Assembly (NCBI GenBank): GCA_016800925.1
Contig: JABCPU010000349.1
Coordinates: forward strand, 1 to 64,000
Reading direction: 5' to 3'
Origin: Suillus spraguei
Taxonomy: Eukaryota; Basidiomycota; Agaricomycetes; Boletales; Suillaceae
DNA length: 64,000 nucleotides
Each line of letters starts with the position of its first letter. The first letter of the stretch is position 1. A program made the position numbers and the translations under genes. Below, piece after piece: positions 57,253-64,000 of the stretch. The notes below the pieces were generated by a model. It was not told where the DNA came from, made no database searches, and saw nothing but the letters and a program-made list of their open reading frames with translations.

Positions 57253-57716
57253 TGTTACAGTTGTACATGCCCCTATTCATTTTCCCTTTGTTTCTTTACT
57301 TGTATATCATGTCACATGACTCTGACTCATATGCTCAACGCATCTGTACAACACATGCCTTCCTTATTAGGATACGCAGTTACGTTCTTACGGTTACTTG
57401 GTCTGTGCGCACATACTGGCCTATTTAAGCACAGTGTACTTGTAGTAGATTCCCTACTTTAATCTTACTGGGTTTTACCTGGAATCTCCTTCGCTTAGGT
57501 CTCCAACCTAAGTCGTCTCTAAGTCTAAGCACTCCTTAGCCTTAGTCACTATTCTTGCAGAACCTCTGAGACTTGTCTTAGAGGCCGAACCCTTGATCGT
57601 ACTTGGAAAGCGTTCCTTGTACTTTCACCTTGTCCTCTTTTGGACATTGTAAGAACTCCCAGCAGACCGCCTGTGTCTTTTCACTGTCGCTGGTGATGCC
57701 ACCCCAGTTCATAACA
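57253..57716 (+). repeat. 5' LTR of chromovirus B2
   Basis: 464 bp, TGTTACAGTT to TTCATAACA, homologous to the B1 LTRs. TATTTAA at 57422 precedes ACTTTAATCTT at 57456-57466, the likely RNA start and primer half. Confidence 0.93.
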
Positions 57717-57717
57717 A

Positions 57718-57728
57718 AAGATTAAAGT
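57718..57728 (+). promoter_or_regulatory. B2 self-priming primer-binding site
   Basis: AAGATTAAAGT one base after the LTR, the exact complement of ACTTTAATCTT at 57456-57466. Conserved with B1, while flanking bases differ. Confidence 0.75.
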
Positions 57729-57899
57729 CTACCTGATCGTCGACTATCCAGTCTTCGACCTCGAATTCAGAACTAGCGTACGCGTACGCTGAGCAGATTG
57801 TCAAGAGGAAGCCCCCTGACAGAAGACAAGCCCTAACGGACAGCAAGACAGCGCGTGTAGGCATCGAGAAAGTATAACTCATCAGACGAATCAGCAAAC

Positions 57900-58736
57900 A
57901 TGGCAACCAAAGAATTTGAATACAAGATCGGCCAGCCAAAAGCCTTTGATGGAGATCGCGACAATTCTCGTGAATTTATCCAGTCATGTAACCTTCATTT
58001 CGATATCAACGAAAAGCTTTACACCACCGACAAACAGAAGATCATTTTCATAACATCCTTTATGACCGAAAGGAATGCCAAATCCTGGAAAGAGCAATTT
58101 CTTGACCATGCTCAATCAACCGACACCTCTGGACAAAAAGTTGGTTATGGGACAATGGTGGATTTTATGAAAAGCTTCAAAGAAGCCTTTGACCCTGTGG
58201 ATACCAAAGGAACCGCACTCACGAAACTTAGGGACCTCAAACAAGGGACTGGAGATCTTCACACCTATATCGCTGATTTCGAGGCACTTGCAGCCAAGGC
58301 TCATATCACCAATAATGCAACAAAGATTCAATTCTTCCAAGATGGCCTGAGTTGGGGTATCCTTACAAAGCTTTTCGCACTCGGAGATGTCTCAGAAGTA
58401 TTCCGAGATGTTGTGCTGCAATGCGTTTCCATTGACAATTCCTATCATCGCCTTCAAGCCATGAGGACATGTCATGCTCCACAACAGAAGAAGAAGAACT
58501 ACGGAAATGCACGATACATCCCAAACCATGATTCCAACGCAATGGTCGTAGATCGAATCTCCGATACAGAGAGATCCGAATGCATGAAGAAGGGACAATG
58601 CTTCGGATGCAAGAAGACAGGACATCGTATTCATAATTGTCCTGATAGAAAGAAGAAGACCCCGCTCCGACAAACTGAAGTCAAAGAAGAAGATGAAGAT
58701 GAAGAAACTGTGAGGCGGATTATTGAGGATTTTTGA
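57900..58736 (+). CDS. B2 Gag
   Basis: 278 residues, intact. MATKEFEYKIGQPKAFDGD begins a capsid-like helical domain to about residue 190. The CX2CX4HX4C knuckle (CFGCKKTGHRIHNC) lies at about 237-250, and the acidic tail ends RRIIEDF. Compared with B1 it keeps CGA where B1 has TGA. Its stop overlaps the pol frame within GGATTTTTGA (58727-58736). Confidence 0.93.
   Translation: MATKEFEYKIGQPKAFDGDRDNSREFIQSCNLHFDINEKLYTTDKQKIIFITSFMTERNAKSWKEQFLDHAQSTDTSGQKVGYGTMVDFMKSFKEAFDPVDTKGTALTKLRDLKQGTGDLHTYIADFEALAAKAHITNNATKIQFFQDGLSWGILTKLFALGDVSEVFRDVVLQCVSIDNSYHRLQAMRTCHAPQQKKKNYGNARYIPNHDSNAMVVDRISDTERSECMKKGQCFGCKKTGHRIHNCPDRKKKTPLRQTEVKEEDEDEETVRRIIEDF
58727..58736 (+). promoter_or_regulatory. 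Gag-Pol overlap, candidate -1 frameshift site
   Basis: The only overlap of the gag and pol frames is GGATTTTTGA. In the gag frame it reads GAT TTT TGA. A one-base backward slip on TTT gives TTT TTG ACT and enters pol. B1 keeps the same sequence at the same place. Pol has no ATG near its start, so read-through by slippage is a reasonable inference. Confidence 0.55.
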
Positions 58737-61700
58737 CTTGGAGAAACAAAGATTCGACGTATGTTTCTCCTAATGTATTACTAAGACTTGTACGTGCAGT
58801 AGGCGAAAGAAAAGAACTTTGTGTTCCTATCACCCTTCACTCGTGTACTCGCTTGAAATCCGTCAACACTACCACCGTCATTGATTCGGGAGCAGCGGGA
58901 ACATTCATTTCCGAAGAGTTTGTGAAACTCCATCAAATCACACGACGAAAACTCAAAACACCATTTCGAGTTACTACAGCAGATGGAACTCTTATCAAAG
59001 GGGGACCAATCACACACTACTGTCTCCTAGTGGTCAACATTGATGAACGAACCATGTATGGAAAATTCAATATCACCAAACTAGGACGAAGAGATCAAAT
59101 CCTTTTGGGAATCCCCTGGTTACGAGCAATGAACCCGAGTATCGATTGGGCTGCTGAAACACTTGCCCTTCCTCGAATGGCAAAATCGGATGAAATTGAA
59201 ATTGACTTGGATATGGATCGAAAGAAGAATGGGTTGCCTCAACTCTTCAATCATCATTCCAAATGGCAACATTCCAAACTTCCGAAATCCCTCGTAACCC
59301 CTTTCATTCCCGAAGATCCGAAACTTGAAGTACAAACGCCAAGTACTGCAAACTCCACTCCATGTATACTATTACCACGAGCAGTATCACCGATCCCCTG
59401 CGTAGAGAAGCGCAAGAATGAGTCTGAACCCGAGTATCGGGTCAGACAAGAACCTATTGAGCAACGGCCAATAGAAGAGCAAAAACATGGGAAAAGAAAA
59501 GCAGAAGAAGAGATCCCAGGGTGAGACACCAATGTGCCGAAACTATCCAAGTTTTATCTTCCTCCGAAAACCCTTTCAGTTTCAGTTTCAGTTGAAGAAA
59601 CCTCCGATGAAGAAGAACCCGTGCCCTCGTTGATCCCAACAGAGGATGATGATCAATTCGATACCATGCACGATGTTTGGCATGCACCAGAAGTCCGTGA
59701 AATTTCCTCTTATGAACTAGGAGATGGAGAATTTCTTGTGGAGTACGATACTGATGGAGTTAGCATGAGAATCATAGAAGAAGTCTCCATGGACACGCCC
59801 CTAACACGTGATGGAACTTCTCGACTCGAACAACCCCCAATTACTCCACAACTCCTCATTCCCCTCCGAAATACAGTAACAAAGCTCAGGAATTGCCACG
59901 GATGAGAAGGAAAAGAAGAAGAAATCCTTCGAAGAATTGGTCCCGGACTATTTGCACGACTTTGCAGATGTCTTTGCTAAAGATGGGTTGAACAAACTAC
60001 CTCCCGAACGCCCTTGGTATAGATCATCGGATTGACACTAAACCCAGTTTTATCCCTCGCACGTCAAAGGTTTACCCGTTATCGGAAAAAGAACGCGCCG
60101 CCGTCAAAACATTTATTGATGAAAACGTTGCAAAAGGTTTTATCTCAGAATCGAAGTCACCCCAAGCTAGTGGCTTCTTCTTTGTGGGAAAGAAGAGTGG
60201 AGAACTGCGTCCCTGTCAAGATTACCGCTACATCAATGATTGGACAGTCAAGAACGCATACCCACTTCCACTTCCTATCTCCCTTGTCGCACGACTTCAC
60301 AACGCACAGTTCTTTACGAAAATGGATATTCGGTCTGGTTATAACAATATTCGCATCCATCCCAATGATTGCTGGAAAGCTGCTTTTACTACGGAATTCG
60401 GTCTTTTCGAACCAAACGTCATGTTCTTTGGCCTTTGTAATTCCCCAGCAACTTTCCAAGCATACATGAATCGCACCTTCCAACAAGAAATCAACGAAGG
60501 ATGGATGGTTATCTACATGGACGATATCCTGATTTTCTCTACGACTATGGAAGAACACCGTGAAAGAACTAGACGGGTTTTGATGAAAATACGAAAAGAA
60601 CATCTGTTCCTGAAACCGGAGAAATGCATATTTGATGCAGAAGAAGTGGAATACCTCGGAATGATAATTTGCCCCAGACAAGTTGCAATGGACACCGCCA
60701 AGACCAAGGGAATCTCCGAATGGCCAGTTCCGCAATCTATAAAAGATGTTCGGTCATTCCTCGGCTTTTGCAACTTCTACCGCACGTTCATTTCCCACTA
60801 TTCTGACATCGCCGACCGCTTATCGATTTAACAAAGAAAGATAAGACCTTTGACTGGTCAACCGAATGCATGGATACCTTCGAAGAACTGAAACAACGCT
60901 TTACATCACAACCGGTACTCCGTAACCCTGATCCGTCCCAACAATTTGCTATTGCTACCGACACTTCACTTGTAGCAACTGGCGGAGTTCTCCTGCAGAC
61001 TGATGAGAATGGTGTTTATCACCCATGCGCATACCTCTCGCAGTCTTTGAACCCTGCGGAGCACAATTACCAGATCTTTGACCAGGAACTCCTTGCCGTA
61101 ATCCGGGCATTAAACGAATGGCGTCATTATCTCGAAGGAAACTCACACCCTGTCTTGGTATTCACCGACCATAAGAACCTTCTGTACTTTAGAAGTGCAC
61201 AGAAGCTTACCCGCTGCCAAGCACATTGGCAACTAATTTTGTCTATTTATGACATTGAACTGCATCACGTTGCAGGTACTAAATTAGCAGTACCTGATGC
61301 ACTATCTCGCCGGCCTGACTACGATTCCGGTAAAGACGATAACGAAGACCAGACTCTCCTCCCTGACGCTCTATTCGTTCGTCTTATTGACACCGACTTG
61401 CAGGATGTGCTGTCATCCTCTGACCCCCTCGACGACCCTGTCTTCAAGACGGCGTCTGATGCCCTTGATGGCGTGTGCCTTCCCCCTATGAAATCGGCAC
61501 TCTCTGACTGGAAGATTGAGGAGAACGTCCTCTATTTTAAGAATCGCGCCTATATTCCACCGGCGCATCGCTCCGATATCTTGAAAAGGTATCATGATCA
61601 TCCTACTGCGGGTCATCCCGGTAGATTCAAAACAGAAGAGCTTGTTAAACGAGAGGCGTGGTGGCCTGCTATGGGCTCCTACATTTGGAAATATGTGGAA

Positions 61701-62836
61701 GGGTGCGCCCTTTGCCAGCAAATGAAAGCAGATACACATCCTATTCGCCCCCACTCACTCCAATCCCTTCATATGCAACTCGCCCTTTTTCCCAGGTCTC
61801 TGTCGACCTTGTCACTGACCTCCCTGTCTCTGGTGGCTTTGACAGTATCATGGTCGTGGTAGACCATGGCCTTACGAAGGGGGTAATTATTATCCCTTGT
61901 TTGAAAACCATCACTTCCGAAGGCGTTGCTAAACTATTTTTGAAACATGTCTACCGTCGATTTGGACTCCATGACAAAGTTATATCGGATCGAGGCCCAC
62001 AGTTCTTATCTCGCTTCTCTAAGGAACTTGCCCGACTTCTCGACTACGTCATCGCTCCATCCACAGCTTATCACCCGCAGACTGATGGTCAAACTGAAAG
62101 GCTAAATCAAGAACTCGAAACATATCTACGCATCTATTGCCGCAACAATCCTGAAGATTGGGTAGAACACCTACCAATCGCCGAATTTGTCCACAACCAC
62201 CGAAAACATGATGCAAGGAATGCATCACCTTTCTATCTAATGATGGGATATGAACCATGTGCTATCCCCCACCTTATCCCTGATTCATCCGTCCCAGCAG
62301 CAGAAGATCGAGTACGATCTCTGCAGAAGATAAGAGAAGAAGCAATCGCCTGTCATAACATTGCAATGCAGACAATGGCTGAACGATCCTGAGGAGATAA
62401 GTACATCCCATGGAAGATCGGAGATAAGATTTGGCTATCTGCCGCTAATCTTAGACTCAAACTCCCATCAAGGAAACTTGCCCCAAAGCGATACGGACCT
62501 TTCCCGATCATTGATGTCTTATCTCCCATCACATTCACACTCAAACTCCCTCCGCAGTGGAAAATTCATCCCACGTTCCACGCTTCTGTCTTATCATCCT
62601 ATAGCGAAACGGACGTACACGGGCCAAACTTCCCCAAACCACCACCTGACATCATCGAAGAAGAAGAAGAATATGAAGTAGAAGCAATTCTTTCTCACAA
62701 GGGAACTAGCACTTGCCGACGTTATCTTGTTTCCTGGAAAGGATATTCATCGGGAGATAACGAATGGCTCCCAGAAAAGAACTTGAAGAACTCCGCTCAA
62801 ATCTTGAATGCTTATAAAAAGCAACACGCCCTCTGA
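58733..62836 (+). pseudogene. B2 Pol: protease to chromodomain, several lesions
   Basis: Protease has an intact triplet (VIDSGAAGTFIS). RT ([18 protein letters not shown], then YMDD in [11 protein letters not shown]), RNase H (IATDTSLVATGG), integrase HHCC ([16 protein letters not shown]) and core ([22 protein letters not shown]) follow. The chromodomain (YLVSWKGYSSGDNEWLP) lies near 62650-62820, and the stop is at 62834. Lesions compared with B1: TGA at 59521 (CGA in B1), a 1-nt deletion near 59894, a 1-nt insertion near 60015, a 1-nt deletion near 60813, an indel in a C run near 61750 and TGA at 62390. Not functional as a whole. Confidence 0.92.
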
Positions 62837-62890
62837 TTATCCTTCAGTCAATCAACTCGCACTAGCATTTGATCAACTATCACCATCGAA

Positions 62891-64000
62891 ATGTCTTTCC
62901 CCACTGCCTACATCACCCCCGTCACTATTGCCAACAATGACTCCGACTCTGATGCTGAACACTATGGATCCCTTACCACTGAAATCGACAACACTTCCTA
63001 CATTGAAGCCGCCCTTCTATGTGAAGGACACGCCCTTGAAGTTGAAAGAATCCTCACAGAAAGAGGTGCCTTCCTGGCCCTCCTCCTCGTCAACATTATC
63101 CGTACTGCCGCCCTCATCGAAGCTACAGCCAATGAAGCTACAGATACTACATATCGTCAACGCTTCCTACATCTTCAAAAACGTATTCGTTCTTATGCTA
63201 TGTTGTTGCTTCCCGGTTCTTTTAAAAGCGATGTTGAAGAAGCTATTCACATCGTGGCCGAGCATCGAGCAGGTGTTGCTCGACCTCCCTCTTTGCAGGA
63301 AGATGTGCCACTTCCTATTCCAGCACCCCCTGCTTCGCGCATGTATTCTAGTGTTGACGCCCTTGCTGGCTTATGCACTGCTGTCCAGGAGATCGGGCAG
63401 CTCACCAATGCAGTCGTCAAAACCATCCAACAATCAGTCGCTGAAACTAGAGCAGCCAGAAACTTAGTCGAAGAAACCATCACCGATTTGCAACAAACAC
63501 AAGCCGACCTTGCTTCCCCCGAACCCCATCTCCCATCAAGCAACCGACTTCATCGTCTCCCGTCGTAGTCTCTCATGACCATCCCGCATGGTTATATGAG
63601 CCCTGTACAGAGGATCAGTGTGAAGCTGCAAAAAGATTAGGAATTCCCGTAGCCGAATTAATAGCACTCGGTCCTCGACTTCGCGATCTTCACATCCATC
63701 CTCCCATGTCTATTCCGTCATCATTTGGTCCAATGGACCCTGTCTTACCAATCCTAGTTAAAGACTTCGGCGTCACTTCTCCTTTGTCCTCTAATGAACT
63801 TCTTGCGGTTGCTGAACGAGGGACTACTCCGGACCTCCCCACCTCCGCGTACATGCTAACAGCAAGCAACAAGCGCAGCTCAGGCGCAACAATGCCTTCG
63901 CCTTAAAATGCATGACGCAACAGAAAGGGAAGAAGCGTGCTCGATCCACCAGTCCCACTCCTGTTATTTCACCATCGCCACTATGCATGTCTACCTCTAG
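62891..64000 (+). pseudogene. B2 third ORF, frameshifted and cut by window end
   Basis: Homologue of the B1 ORF at 6137-7606. The first 215 residues (MSFPTAYITPVTIANND and on) are open and colinear. A 1-nt loss in a C run near 63520 moves the frame, and the matching frame is picked up again near 63706 (FGPMDPVLPILVKDFGVTS), with another break near 63890. The zinc-knuckle part would lie beyond the right edge. Confidence 0.85.

Larger units (their letters stand above)
57253..64000 (+). mobile_element. Chromovirus B2, right end outside the window
   Basis: A second copy of the B family on the plus strand: 5' LTR, self-priming site, gag, pol with chromodomain and the third ORF. The 3' LTR lies beyond 64000. 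It is colinear with B1 and clearly diverged from it. It carries its own frameshifts and at least one CGA-to-TGA change relative to B1. Confidence 0.93.

Overview
The window reads as a transposon graveyard from a basidiomycete fungus, most likely an agaricomycete. The evidence is the short GT-AG introns of about 45-60 nt, peroxisomal acyl-CoA oxidase remnants with this intron style, a Plavaka-type DDE transposase, a Ty3/gypsy chromovirus, and gypsy and copia polyproteins of kinds familiar from mushroom genomes. I saw no rRNA, tRNA, CRISPR array or bacterial-type operon. Roughly 80% of the sequence is mobile DNA.

Layout. 1-1512: a gypsy pol fragment with an inverted duplication of its integrase segment on the left. 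1914-2877: a solo LTR (family C) that cuts gypsy element D. 2878-5283: gag-protease-RT of D (minus strand). D's 5' LTR (5284-13678) is itself split by a complete 7.6-kb chromovirus, B1 (5631-13270, minus). 13679-15010: a palindromic minisatellite with a MITE at its centre; a second MITE lies at 15146-15418. 15757-26153 is the only island of host-like genes: a broken acyl-CoA oxidase gene and a tandem pair of intact, intron-rich membrane-protein genes.

26154-54894 is a nested set. A Plavaka transposase gene (minus strand) is cut by a 1.1-kb non-autonomous Tc1-like element and by a 24.7-kb LTR element, E. E has no recognisable pol and carries three further insertions: gypsy element F (32677-44484, itself hit by a Tc1/mariner element), a copia element (45353-50594) and a solo LTR of family A/D (52356-53131). 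Most boundaries are supported by target-site duplications, so the order of events can be read. Plavaka's N-terminal side is cut by element C (54895 onward). A second chromovirus copy, B2, runs from 57253 past the right edge.

Most noteworthy. (1) Element F carries a spliced antisense gene encoding a Zn(II)2Cys6-like cysteine cluster, and the LTRs of F and C are packed with the word GCGGTA/TACCGC, which contains the CGG triplet typical of Zn2Cys6 sites. (2) Chromovirus B has an 11-nt self-complementary primer site, as in Tf1-type self-priming, and a post-pol third ORF with zinc knuckles. (3) Many nonsense changes are CGA to TGA, a CpG-deamination or RIP-like scar. (4) The MITE ends match the Plavaka end. 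Most coding regions of the elements carry at least one disabling lesion.
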